DNA of 64,000 nucleotides from Heligmosomoides polygyrus polygyrus (Eukaryota; Nematoda; Chromadorea; Rhabditida; Heligmosomidae): contig OX377204.1 of the NCBI GenBank assembly GCA_947396885.1, positions 54,423,139-54,487,138 of the forward strand, in the 5' to 3' direction. A program made the translations under genes and the position numbers. Shown here piece by piece: positions 47,301-58,191 of the stretch; the first letter of the stretch is position 1, and every line of letters starts with the position of its first letter. The notes beneath the pieces were generated by a model. That model was not told the DNA's origin. It did not search any database and saw only the letters and a list, made by a program, of their open reading frames with translations.

Positions 47301-47536
47301 ACGTTCTGCGTGGAGAAGAAGACAGCGTCCGCAAGATAGGCCTTAACTTCTAGGTAATAGGAAAGCGGCCTAGAGGGCGACCGAAGCAGCGCTGGGCTGA
47401 TACGTTACATACGGACTTGAAAGTAGCTGCTGTCCACCCCGATCTAGCGCTTGATCGGGAAAGGTGGCGTCATGACACCAGAATAGCGGACCCCGCCACG
47501 AAGCGGGACAAACGCTGAAGAAGAAGAAGAAGAAGA
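44399..47536 (+). mobile_element. RTE LINE, near intact, inserted in a CR1 LINE
   Basis: The 5' end GGTGGCGATGTCCGTTAC is the same as in the 11224 copy. The 3' end is a GAA-type tail (about 47517-47536). Flanks 44381-44393 (AAGTTAGCTCGCG) and 47537-47549 (AAGTTTGCTCGGG) match at 11 of 13 bases and are best read as a slightly diverged TSD. It interrupts the coding region of a CR1-like LINE lying in the opposite orientation. Confidence 0.88.
44540..47518 (+). pseudogene. BovB-like endonuclease-reverse transcriptase with two stops
   Basis: The frame is open from before the element's start to TAG 47072-47074, then to TAG 47351-47353, then to the final TGA 47516-47518, all in one frame. The ATG at 44540 is a plausible start (44624 is an alternative); codons before 44399 derive from flanking DNA. 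Endonuclease motifs: TLNVGTVTGR, QETRW, SAYAPQTG, AGDLNGHVG, SQIDFVL, PQHRPL. RT motifs: NYRPIRLLS, FLDLEKAFDRVP, GVHQGSALSPLLF, LLYADDLML with YADD at 46745-46756. The C-terminus has LRWYGHVLRG and GRPKQRW. Together with 58772-61928 this resembles the RTE/BovB branch that is often misannotated as craniofacial development protein 2. Confidence 0.9.
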
Positions 47537-47810
47537 AGTTTGCTCGGGCTCGCGATTTTGCCACCGAAACATAATGCCTGAGCTTCCCGCTTTTTTCAGC
47601 CTTGTGCCAAAAAAAGTTGAGTGGGTTTATAGAAACCTTACCAGTGAGTATTTTAAACATCATGAGGAGGTCAGCTCTTTTCCTTCTAATGAAAAGTCTT
47701 GGTAAAACTATTATCTTAGCTCTCTCAGCACCATATGGCATCTGGCAATAGCACCTCATCATCATCATATGAGTGAAACTATTCTGAACATTTTCCAAAA
47801 AAAAGAATGC

Positions 47811-47929
47811 CTTTTTTCTTCAAGGGATTGAAAACTGTTGTTCTACACTCTACTATGGGTCTTACATATGTCTTATACGCCCGCAGAAGAATTTAAGGAT
47901 CTCTGCTCTTCAGTGTAGAGCTGTTTTTG
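47811..47929. other. Short spacer
   Basis: No recognisable feature. Confidence 0.4.
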
Positions 47930-48175
47930 AGTAGGACAGCTGGGAATGCCCGGCAAAACTCTCCAAACGCTCTACAGGCTCTATCGTTGTTATATGCATA
48001 TGCATTGTTCAACTCTACTGAGATTTATATATCAAACGATAAAGCTCGAGCTGCTGAGCTCAAATATATACTTATTTTCACAAGTACTTGACCTTTAAAA
48101 AGTTGATTGAAAAGCCGCTTTAAAACGCTTGAAAGCTGCTTTTTCGGCAATTGACCAAAGGACAGTCTATAAAAT
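47930..48175 (-). repeat. Terminal part of a TA-type DNA element (reverse)
   Basis: Reverse-oriented counterpart of 41310-41540: CTGGGAATGCCCGGCAAAAC, ATATGCATTGTTCAACTC and the subterminal AAAGCTCGAGCTGCTGAGCTC motif follow in mirrored order. The tip near 48170 is degraded. Confidence 0.6.
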
Positions 48176-48502
48176 ATAAAAGATCGGCTACTTCGCAATA
48201 TCTATAGTTATCGTTCTGAGTTACATTATCCGTACAAAAAGTTTTGAAAGCCCTGCATGCTACAAAAAGTTTAGCAAAAATTTTGAAGCAGAGTATAACA
48301 AGGCTTTTTATTTTCTCCATTATAACAGTGTGAGGTGTGGTGTGGTTGTGAACATAGCTCAGCTGAATACAGTTTGACATTATCCTCCTCAATATTTATA
48401 TATCGTTTTGCAGCTACGTGTTATATCGTTTTGCAGCTATGTGTTATTAGAGCCGTACCAAGGTTCGCACCTTGGTTGATTTCATTTCCACATGAGAAAT
48501 CT

Positions 48503-48541
48503 CATGTAATAAATAAATAAATAAATATATATATATATATA
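48503..48541 (+). repeat. (TAAA)n followed by (TA)n
   Basis: Simple repeat at the end of a stretch resembling LINE 3' sequence; it may be the tail of an otherwise unrecognisable LINE fragment (about 48300-48502). Confidence 0.5.
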
Positions 48542-48606
48542 TTTGTGAATTCTTGTGTCATATTAGAACCAGACGTTCAACGGCCTAGCGTCCGCCAAAC
48601 GTGTGG

Positions 48607-48625
48607 TTGGGGGCTTCGCCCCCAA
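48607..48625. repeat. GGGGGC-TTC-GCCCCC hairpin
   Basis: Perfect 8-bp stem (TTGGGGGC with GCCCCCAA) and a three-base loop, extendable by flanking partial pairs. It looks like a bacterial terminator but nothing around it is bacterial and no T-run follows. Confidence 0.7.
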
Positions 48626-48629
48626 ACCT

Positions 48630-49280
48630 CGAGAATAGAACATCACCAGTCCTCCTCCGTTCTTCTTTAGGCTTTCTTACTTTTATTACAGTAAAAATAG
48701 TTTTATTGATAGATTTATAGATTAATGCAGCGGGATATGGTGGGCAGAATCTTCAGTGTTCCTAAGAAGCCCATCCACCCTCAATCGCATGCAGGCGATT
48801 TATTCTCCGAAGTGCCCGTTCTCTACGTGGCGAGAAATAAATCATGCGAGTCCCAATCCGTAGTGCTTATGCTGCAAAAAAATAATTAAAATTGATCGCT
48901 ATTGGTCGACAGGTCGACAACGTTTACTGTCCGACTGCAGGAAGGCTCCTCCGAATCCCATAATCACCCTTCCTACTTCTTCCCCTCCTCTCCCCGCTAT
49001 TACTTCCTTACCTATGTGCTGGCGTGAGTGATAGTTAGTCGAGCACTCACATGTAACACTGAGTCACGACTCACGTGTCACGACGTTGCCACGACGTCTA
49101 TGACACTCCTGCACCCCGACACACGCGCCGCGACTTCTATGACGCGTCTTCAGAAACCCGACGCACATTGGACGATGCTGAAGGAAAATTCTGGTCTTCT
49201 CTTATTCCCCCTCCAGTGGTCCTTCATTGCTGATTCCCGCTTCACTGGTCTCTTTCCTATTGGTTCCCCTTACATGGAAT
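48630..49280. other. No gene; scattered minisatellite-like units
   Basis: Mostly non-coding. From 49080 on, GACGTC and TCTTCAG words foreshadow the 42-bp repeat that follows, with one recognisable unit at about 49140-49185. Confidence 0.45.
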
Positions 49281-49283
49281 CCC

Positions 49284-49450
49284 TACGCAAGTAGGACGTC
49301 TTCGGTACGTCTTCTGAAAATCTGTGCACGTTGGACGACATTTGCAGCACGTCGTCTGAGTCCTGACGCCAGTTGAACGACCTCTTCAGCACGTCTTCAG
49401 AATCTCAACGCACGTTGGATGACATCTGCAGCCATCTTCTAAATCCCGGC
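49284..49450 (+). repeat. 42-bp minisatellite, about four units
   Basis: Units start at 49326, 49368 and 49410 (exact 42-base spacing) with words GCACGTTGGACGACATTTGC and CGTCTTCAGAATC, preceded by a diverged unit. Single related units occur near 49150 and 38830. Confidence 0.75.
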
Positions 49451-49644
49451 GCTGGGCACTTGATCCCAATCCATACTTTAGCGCGTTGACCGCTCAAAAT
49501 ATCGTAAACTTGGGCGATCTGTCGTCTAGGATGTAGTTCGCCAGCAATCGCACATATTTAAGCTCAAAGAAAGCCCTGCTGGCATACACCGCAGTGCCGT
49601 AGGCACCACTTGGCTTCAGTCCCTGTCCCGTGACGGACATTAAC

Positions 49645-49975
49645 CGATTATATGTAGTTACATATAATCGTAGCGCGTGTAGCGCAGTCGGAGGAGGCGC
49701 CGGCTGTCGCGTGCACTCGATACCAGGTTCCTGGTTCGGATTTTCCGCTCAGGCCAACCAAGCCTTCCATCCCTCCTGGGTCGGTGAATTGGTAAAAGAC
49801 TTGTCTGGGTAGGATAGAACGCTGACTTGTTCATCGGCTGGCCACCGCAAGTCATTGTATGGCTAAATACGCATTCAAGTCGCCTCCACGACATCACGTA
49901 GAAGTAGAATTCGTGGCGCATCCCAAAAGGGATTGAGTAACGCCGTCCTTTATCCTTATCCTTTATGTAGTAGGA
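49645..49975 (+). mobile_element. tRNA-derived SINE preceded by a 26-bp palindrome
   Basis: The SINE runs from about 49672 (A-box-like TGTAGCGCAGTCGGAGG, B-box-like CTGGTTCGGATTTTC) to the tail TTTATCCTTATCCTTTATG. A perfect palindrome of two 12-base arms (CGATTATATGTA and complement, 49645-49670) ends directly at the SINE head. Confidence 0.8.
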
Positions 49976-49979
49976 TCAT

Positions 49980-50205
49980 ATCATATGGTGTAGATAGCCA
50001 ATATGCTTTAACCGACCTTATATTACTAGCCATAGCCATTGTTCTAAATATCAAAATTTACTTCTAAATAGGGTAATGTGCAGCAAGGTTTTAGAGCGAA
50101 GGACTTGACACTATGTACTATTATAAATTTCGTTAAATCCGTACTATTATAAAATTATTTTTTTGGGTTTTTACGAAGTTTAGGCAACGAGTGAAGAATT
50201 GGAAA
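49980..50205. other. Spacer
   Basis: AT-rich, no feature recognised. Confidence 0.4.
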
Positions 50206-50209
50206 GTAT

Positions 50210-50455
50210 TCGTGTCCGCCTAGGCTAACCAAGCATCTCACCGCTATAAGGTCAATAATTTGGTAGCGGACCTGTTTGGGAAGGATGAAACACTGATTTG
50301 TTCATTGGGTGGCCACTGCAGATCAATGTGTAGGCAAAGGACGCATTCAAGCTCACTCCACGATGTCCCGTAGAAGTGAAGTGCGTGGTGTATCCCAAGC
50401 GTGCTTGATTGACAGCGCCCCATATCCTTCTTGTTCCCCTTACCAATAATACTGG
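50210..50455 (+). mobile_element. SINE copy lacking the tRNA-like head
   Basis: The body words GTTTGGGAAGGATGAAACACT, GGTGGCCACTGCAG and GAAGTGAAGTGCGTGGTG match the SINE family; the head is missing and the tail is short. Confidence 0.65.
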
Positions 50456-50579
50456 GAAACGTCTCCGACATCGTTTTTTCACGATGAGATCTCGTCCACG
50501 AGCCTTTCAAAAAAGGTAAGTTAATTTCCTGATAGACACGTGGTCCTAAAATGTACAAAGTAGGTAGAGGCTGTAGTTG

Positions 50580-51245
50580 TGTCCGAATGAGTATTCCAAC
50601 ATTCGATTCTAAATAATCCTATTCGAGATCGAATATTCGTATTCGAACACTCGAAAAACGCAATTTTCGAATGTATTCGAATTCGAAGGGCGCGTGTAGC
50701 GCAGTCGGAAGAGACACGACTGTCGCGTGCACCCTGTACCAGGTTCGTGGTTCGGATTTCACGCCCAGGCCAACCGAGCCTTCCATCCCTCCAGGGTTGG
50801 TGAATTGGTACCAGACTTGTCTGGGAAGGATAAAGCGCTGACCTGTTTATCGGCTGGCCAACGCAAGTTATTGTAGGCCGGAAATCCAGTGCAGGGGCGC
50901 TCGGACTCCTTCTATGTTGTCGGCTCGTGAATGGCAGTGCACATGTCACGATGGTCTTCAGCAGTCATGTGAATTTATATCAGACTTCTCCAAGAAGGAC
51001 AAAGCGCTGACCTGTTCATTAATTGTATGGCCAAATACGCATTCATGTCGCTTCCACGACATCCCGTGGAAGTAGAATGCGCAGGCGCATCCCAGAAGGG
51101 ATTGAGTAACGCCGTCCTTTATCGTTTATCGTTTATCCTTCATTCGAATTCGAGTGCTCGAAAAATCGTGATTTCCGAATGTATTCGAGTTCGAATACTC
51201 GAAAATCGTCGCTATTCGAGTATATTCGGCTATTCGACATTTTTG
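50580..51245 (+). mobile_element. SINE inserted in a TTCGAA-rich array
   Basis: The array of degenerate ATTCGAA words (50580-50686) resumes at 51141-51245 after the insertion. The SINE head starts at about 50687 (acceptor-like GGGCGCG, A box TGTAGCGCAGTCGG, B box GTGGTTCGGATTTC) and the tail ends at about 51140 with repeated TTTATCG. ATTCGAATTCGA is found at 50675-50686 and 51142-51153 and may be the TSD, although the array itself is repetitive. The body is interrupted at about 50880-50965 by about 85 bp of other sequence. Confidence 0.7.
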
Positions 51246-51249
51246 GGAG

Positions 51250-52180
51250 AGCACAACTATAGTAGGGGCTTTGACGACCGCTATACGAACTGTCATAGCG
51301 CTGTGCGGTTGGGGCCTGGGTGGACACAAACTTTCTTTTGCAGAAGGATAGTTTTGATGGAGGATTTTTGCGCAGTTTGTGTGATCTTCGCAGCGATCGG
51401 GCTCTTTAGAGGGGACCTCTGCCTCTGAGATGGATGTGGATGGGGAGAGAAAAGCTCTTGTGTATTGTTGTTTAGGATCCATGTCACGAAAGCAAGATCG
51501 CTTATAAAAGTGAATGGAAAACAAATTTTTATTCAATGAGGCGTCAGATCATAGGCACGAGAACAGTGATAATTTTGCTTTTATTATAATAATTTCTTTT
51601 GGCAGCCATTTATTTCTACAGGCTGAACCACAAGTCCTCCAACAAAAACTTAGGCGTATAAAAAGGCTAGAAATGCACCGAATTTGGTACAATTTAAAAC
51701 GCTATTTGCAAGTAGTTTGACGAATGTGGTGGGGCGGAATTCTCCATAAGGGGCCACTCCTGGATTGGTAGGAGCCTTCAGATCATGTGGGTAGCATTGC
51801 TACCCGCGTTACCCGCTTTACCAGAATGTGCATCTTGCCTTCAAATGCACTTGGAAAAAATCTCCTAATAGGGAGCCTGATTTCGATGCAGAACTTATGG
51901 TTCACCCTGTGGTAATCACCTTTCATGCATCGCCTCGATTTGTTCGTATCGGGTTTTGTGCCTACAGATGTGGATGACTAAACTGGTTATATGTGCGTAG
52001 TTTTCTCTCAGCTAACCTCTAGAAACTTTTATTCGATTTCGGCGTATTCTGTCTTTGATTGAAGTGACGAAGTGCAACCAGGTAGAAGAGGTCTTTTTGT
52101 AGTAAAGAGTTACTGAAACCACATAGCGTTGTGAGGACAGCTTGAATTTTTTCTTATAAAACCAGACTTGCTATGGGGAG
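51250..52180. other. No confident feature
   Basis: No gene recognised. A TATAAAAG word at about 51502 has no supporting context. Confidence 0.4.
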
Positions 52181-52182
52181 TA

Positions 52183-54200
52183 CAGTACCGGACGTGTCTT
52201 TTGAATAGATGACGAAAAACCGCACTTTTGCGGTTTTTGCGTCTTTTTGCTATAACTCGCGTAAAAATTCATCCATTTGAAAAACCAAGAGCACATTTGA
52301 GCTCAGGAGACCGAGCTCTATCGTTTGGTATATACATTTCACATGAAAGGTCAAAAATGGCCAAAATTTAAAACTTGCGCTCCATTGAGAAGGCGAGCCG
52401 CGGACGAGTTGTCGGTCGCAAGCCGCCGAAGACCGTTGCGTGCTCACAATTAATCTAATTTGAGGTTTTATGAGAAACGGTTGGTACCGTTCGATTCGCC
52501 TCTTCGAGATCTACACAATCATGTATACATCTTCGTCAGACCACCGCGTTTTCGCAGTGGGTGGTCAAAAATGGCTGGAACAGACTTTTGCGTTTGCGAT
52601 GCTTATATTCCAGGGCTTGCATGTTGTCGGAGAATCTTAAGCATGGCGTGGAGTGTTTTGTCATGCCAGGAATCCTCTGAGAGTGCGCCGTGCACAGTGC
52701 ATATGGGGTCGGACCTATCAATCGAGGGGGGGGGGGCAGTTTGTAGAGTGAGCATTTAGGGAGTTTTATGAGAAATTCTCAACCGCTCTACTCAGGAATT
52801 GCTGTACTCTGTTGACGACTTTGGAGTGCGCTCTGCACAATGTATATAGGATCGAACCTATCAATCGACTGGGCGCGACAGCTCGCAAATTGCACCGCGG
52901 GCGTGTTCTGAGTGCAATAACTCTGTCAAGTTCGAGTCTTTCCGGCTGCAAGTTGTGGATTTCGTAGGCAGTAGAAAGCTCAAGAAGCGCGTTGAAACGT
53001 GGCGACGTAGCTTAAGACTGGACAAAGTTACAGCGGTGCGAAAATGCAGGCAAACCTTGTGTGACACGATTTTTTCCGAGTTCAGTCGACTACTACGGGA
53101 AGACGAGGCGAGCTAATGACATCAAAATGCACGGGCGGGCACAAGACTGAAAGCACTTTACGATGACATGCTCGTAGCTGTGGCGAGAATTGAACTGGAG
53201 AGTAAGAGCACGGAGAAGATAGACCGTTGTTGTGCTAAATTGCACGCGCGGGCGTGTTCGGAGCGCGATAACTCTGTCAGCTTCCAATGTTTCTGGCTGG
53301 AACGTGTGGATTTCGTAGGCAGTAATATGCTCTAGTAAAGCGCCAAAGCACAGCAAAGTATCTTTTGAATTGGCAAGGTTACGGCGGTGCGAAAATGCAG
53401 GTTGGGCATGTGTGACACGATTTTTTCAGATTTCGGTCGACCACTGCAGGTACCCCAGGCGAGCCAACAAGCATGGAAACTCGCGAACGAGCAAAGTACC
53501 GAAGTCACTTTACGTTGATCTGATCCTAACTCTCCAGCTGCCAAAACTGCCTTAGCCCCATCTGCCATTTTAGAGCGGCGGACGGCAGCGGTGAAGCTCC
53601 TTCCGCCCTTACTCCCCCATGTTCGAGATTTCGAGCCCCAGCCAGGGTACCATACTATTCAGCTCGAAAAGTCTCATCGAACGGTATCAATTTCGACCAG
53701 TTTTGGAAATTTCGATTTTTTGACAGTTTCTCATCGAAGACGACGGCCTCTAGACAGTGCCAGACTGACGATGACGTCATCGAAAATCGATGTTTCCGAA
53801 ATTGGTCGAGTTTGATACCGTTTCATAGAGCTTTTCGTGCTGAGTTGAACGGCGTCACTATGAGTGGCGAGAACTGTTATCTGGGCGAGTAAGAGCACGG
53901 AGAACATAGACCGTTGTTGTGCTAAATTGCACGCGCGGGCGTGTTCTGAGTGCAATAACTCTGTCACTTTTGAATCTTTCCGGCTGCAACTTATGGATTT
54001 TGTATGAAGTAGAAAGCTCAATAGGCGAGCTGAAACACGGCAACGTAGCTTATGATTGTACAAAGTTACAGCGGTGCGAAAATGCAGGGAAACCTTGTGC
54101 GACTCGATTTTTTCCGAGTTCAGTCGACTACTACGGGAAGACAAGGAGAGATAACGGCATGTAAATTCGTGTTGGAGCACGAGACTAAAAGCACTTTATA
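52183..54200 (+). repeat. TA/CAGTACCGG element, left end complete, right end missing
   Basis: Starts CAGTACCGGACGTGTC at 52183 just after TA (52181-52182). Follows the order of the 7455 copy: GATGACGAAAAACCGC, the GAGCTC motif (about 52297-52335), CAGTGGGTGGTCAAA, then 680-bp-type units with TGACGTCA at 53772-53779 and CACGCGCGGGCGTG words at 53247 and 53930. Homology ends near 54200 without an inverted right terminus. Confidence 0.7.
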
Positions 54201-54209
54201 TGAGGCGCG

Positions 54210-57200
54210 ACTTTATATGAGGCTTGAGAAGGCAACATGCATCTCTTATCTTCGGAACAGTTCAAACAAATGGGGCGAATAGTGCCGTCATTCGCGACCG
54301 CTAGTTCTTCGGCTCATACATAGCGAGGTTACTTACTGTGTTGTAGCAGAAAGGTACTCGTGTTTCTCAGAACTACGCGACAGGTTTGTGGCATGTAGGT
54401 CAGTTCTTGAGCCGCTCAAAGAGTGACTACACTGCTCCAGAGCTCCTCGAGGTTGCTCGGCTACAACCTCGGCGTTTTTGCTGCAGATGACAAGGGAAGG
54501 CGCCAGCCGACGTCACCGCCACCTTCGACCGTGACGCCCATTCGGTGCCGCCCTCACAGAGCCGACAGCACTGCGGTCATGGACGAGCCGCTGCTCACCG
54601 GTAGCCCTTCACTCGCCACTCCCGCTCCCCCAGTTGACGCTTATAAAAGTTGACTGCGGCAGTGAGGATGCTGCTCCTGCTACCGTCCTCCAGTCGGCTC
54701 TCCATCTACAACACTTGGGTAGTTACACCTACCCCTTTCCCTTTCGTTCAAAGCACCATTTGCACTTAGTTTGCGCTTACACCTTGGTTTTCAGCCCATT
54801 CAAAATACAGATAAACCTTCAAAATTTTCGACGCATGGAGACTTCTTTCATCTCCCTAGTTTTGGATTAACTGGAAGGATTTATAGCGAATCACCAGCTG
54901 CTGCAGTTATTTCGAAACAGAGAATTTCAGTGTTTTGTTTTTGTGTACCTATAGAGAGATGTGCTTAGGCCCATTTCTAGGTTCCCCACTCGCCTCCTTC
55001 CCAGGATATTTTTTAGATTTTTTAGATGCTAGCGGCAGTCAAATCTACTAACTCCTACTGGCGCAAATGCTGGCAGTTTCTTCTCCTAAACAATTTAATA
55101 AATCAAGTCGCCCGATGGTTCTAATGAAAAACAGTGCTCATTTGCCTTCCGTTCCTTGAGACGGGATCCGAGTAGCAGTCTTGAGAATGAGCGTGCTACG
55201 ACACTTCAACTCTTGGAAGCTGTTTGTCAGTCTAAACTTATCCAGAGATGCCAAATTTGAAGTATTCTCTAATTTTCTTCCTGATTCCTTGAAGTGCATG
55301 TTAGGAAGGACGAGAAGAAAAAATAATCGTTGAGGAGAAAGGAAGTTCCAACTCATTGTTTCGCTTCTGTGTTCACGCCATATTTGTCATTCTCTTCCCG
55401 AATACTATTTAGAACTAACCTAATTGTGTATGTGATTACGAACTTCTGGGTTTGGAATTTTGATACTCCTGCCCGATTGCTGGATCACCTAAATCTGTCA
55501 TCAAAGAGGCAGTTCTTTCATCCACGGCCGTCGACGGACCTTGAACTCCGGAACCAGTTGCGCGAATCTTGGTACTCCGAGCAACGCCCTCTCGATTCCC
55601 CTTTGTTGGACGCTGGTCGCGTGACAATCCTGACTTTGTCGGAGCTGGGTTTGTGAGAAATATGTTAGCCCGTCAGAACGGTGAATTACTGGATGGGTGC
55701 CATAACTTCTGTTGGCGACCGCTAATATTCATTCTACCAAACGTGGAGAATTAATCACATGACATAAAAGGACCGTTATCCGGTTTCCGTTGCAATCACT
55801 CGAGGCGCACAACAGCGCTGCAGAAGCGAGGTTTTACATTAATCCAGGACGTAATGTTGCACTCATGTTCACCGTTCCAATTTACCGTTTGGAAACAAAG
55901 GCGCAATGTGATCACGTGCGTCATCCGTGCACGTGAAGCTCCCGGCCAGAAATAGCGCTCGCCCACTAGAACTTTTTTGTCCACCGTGCTCTCCATTTAT
56001 TGAAATATATGGACACCGATGCATCGAACTGCAGAGCGTCACGCCATAGCGACCACCTAACGTTACCCCTGACCTAATACATACGTGTAGTACCAAGCGA
56101 ACAACTACTACAAAGAAAGAAGGTGCGCGCTTTTTGATTCATGTGCATAACTCTGAGTCATCTTACCATTAGTGAAGCGTCTTGAAATCTCTATGTGACT
56201 TGAACGCAGTCCTTTTCTATACGAAGCATGCACATTACATGCAGTCACTTGCCGTTAGAGTTTTGATCGCAACAAAACATCATTATAACGCCTTAGTCTT
56301 GAGGTTTAAAGAAGAAGGTCGCAAATTTGCTTCATTGAAACGTTCCGAATTGGCCGCATTTGTTCGTTCTAGACCTTCTAGATCTCCTAAGCCTCCTAGG
56401 TTGTAAAGAAGAAAAACAAGGAGAGCCCAAATTTAAGGCGTCGACGCCGACCTGGTGACGGTGGTTCACTTCACCATGTATCGGCGCGGAGCGTGTGTGG
56501 ACCACTGCCGACATGGCAGTCCTCCTCGACCCTAGTTCGGTTTGAGTGACCTTGCTCTGCATGAAATTGGCTGATTGTAAGTTAGTCTCTTACGATTGGC
56601 TCTCCCTAAACGTAATGCAGGAACACTGTTTCCGGGACGAACCCAGTACTCAAGGCATGCATGTTAGGACGCACTCCGGTGGATTGCGACAAATTGAAAG
56701 GCTGTCGACACCTCCAATCTTCTTCGTTCGAGCTTGTTTGCTTTAAAGCGTAGACCTAAAGATGACTCGAAGTTTTTTGATTTAAATGGCACCCGACCAA
56801 CAGGCCTAAAACAGAAAATTCCGCCTTCCAAGCTCCTTGGCGCAACAGCGAAAAACTTCACAGTAGGATCAGCGTTCGAATAATGGAATAACAGAGCTCA
56901 TTGTAAGGTAACAAGCAGTGCGCTATGTGCCGACAGGATGATCTTGCTGTTTTCTAGTGCAACGTGAATCTTACTATAGAGCTAGCTCCTCGCTCTGTCC
57001 ATTTATCAGTCTGCCTGTCCACCCGTCACAGTGACGCAATGACCTGACGACGGGTTTCACTTGTCGAGGAAACGATGACGTGGAAATCAGGAAAATGTGA
57101 TGGTCGATGGACAGAAGTCATGACATGCAAGCTGTGTTAATCCACCACAGTCCGTCGGTTCTCCTGGCGATTGTCCGGAGTTCTTCTTTTTGAGCGGAGC

Positions 57201-58173
57201 GGCGTACGTTGGCCGTTGGGTAGGGTAAGTAAACCATCTCCTTATTATCGCCGATACTGGACGAAGCACCAGGCAGCAAGAGACCGGCCATAGATTGGCT
57301 GACTGCTGGTCCAATCTTATGGGAACTACATGCCTATCTATACTCACGTGATCTTCTCGAACTACTGCTAAGGGCGTGAGAGCTAGCCACTGTTTTGGCC
57401 GCCGATTGTTCAGAATACTGCCGCCTTTTCAAGTTTTATTCCTCACTACACATAGAAAGAAGACACTCATTTTCATTAAACAAAACCCTTTGCACGAACT
57501 CGAAATGGCGAGGATTGCATCTGAGATTCTGGGTTTGCGCTATTTTCGGGAAGGTATAATCCGATTCCAGACGTGTTTGCTTTGCGGTGAAAAAATCTCG
57601 ACAAATTTTTAGTATATTTAATAGACTATAAACATGCAGTTCTTTGCATACCGAAGGGAAGGCTTGAGTGCGTATCGTGGGGAGAGCGACAGAGTCGGTT
57701 TGAAGTGGGGTTGACTTTCCAGCTCATTTCGTGATTCCGTAAGCAGGATGCGCAGGCAGCAGAATGGATCACAGCTCTAGTCTCTATTCCTAGACAGCGG
57801 TGCATCACGGATGCATCGACTGGCTAACTGGAATGCCTGGACCCTTTCATTCTGTTAAAAGTTTTCCAGCCGTGAAGCACTTCAATGAAGAACTCTGAGA
57901 GAAGGCAAAAGATTTGCGGAAGCCCTTAATATTCCTCTTTCCTGAATCGGATGCAGTTTCCGGTCGGTGCTCCTAATTGCTATTTTTCCTTGGGTACTTT
58001 AAAATCAATTCCAAAAGTGTTATTCCCACCTCAGGTTTTCCCTTCCAAATTCTCTTATCGGATATCCACCCGAAATCCTGCCACCTTTTGCCAATTGCTT
58101 GGAAGTCCTCCTGTGTCTTGAAATTTCTTTCCTAATGCTCGCGTTCTTCTGTTGTGTTCACATCTGGTGCTCT
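54210..58173. other. Unassigned stretch with one TATA-like promoter candidate
   Basis: TATAAAAG at 54642-54649 lies downstream of a GC-rich segment and about 30 bases upstream of AGTGAGGATGCTGCTCC. A short ATG frame (33 codons, hydrophobic start) follows. This might be a host promoter or an LTR relic, but no LTR ends or downstream gene could be established. The remaining 3.5 kb contains only short frames without domains. Confidence 0.3.
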
Positions 58174-58185
58174 CCCCCTTTGCAG
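58174..58185 (+). promoter_or_regulatory. Probable trans-splice acceptor
   Basis: CCCCCTTTGCAG ends six bases before the ATG at 58192. In nematodes an acceptor this close to the start codon, without an upstream in-frame exon, usually receives a spliced leader. Confidence 0.5.
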
Positions 58186-58191
58186 GTAAAA

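Larger units (their letters stand above)
44161..47810 (-). pseudogene. CR1-like LINE 3' end, split by an RTE insertion
   Basis: On the minus strand, 47798-47560 encodes the C-terminal region of a CR1-type protein (VQNSFT, ADLLMMFKILTGK, YVSVAKSRARAN). The frame is then interrupted by the RTE at 44399-47536 and resumes at 44393-44250 with FFTYRNLREF and a terminal block to a stop. The 3' end is an (ATTT)n stretch, seen on the plus strand at about 44161-44184. Both halves align as one protein once the inserted element is set aside. Confidence 0.75.

Noticed and set aside
54343..54980. Solo LTR around the TATA-like box
   Set aside because: TGTTG at the start is suggestive but no matching CA end, polyadenylation signal or target duplication was found.
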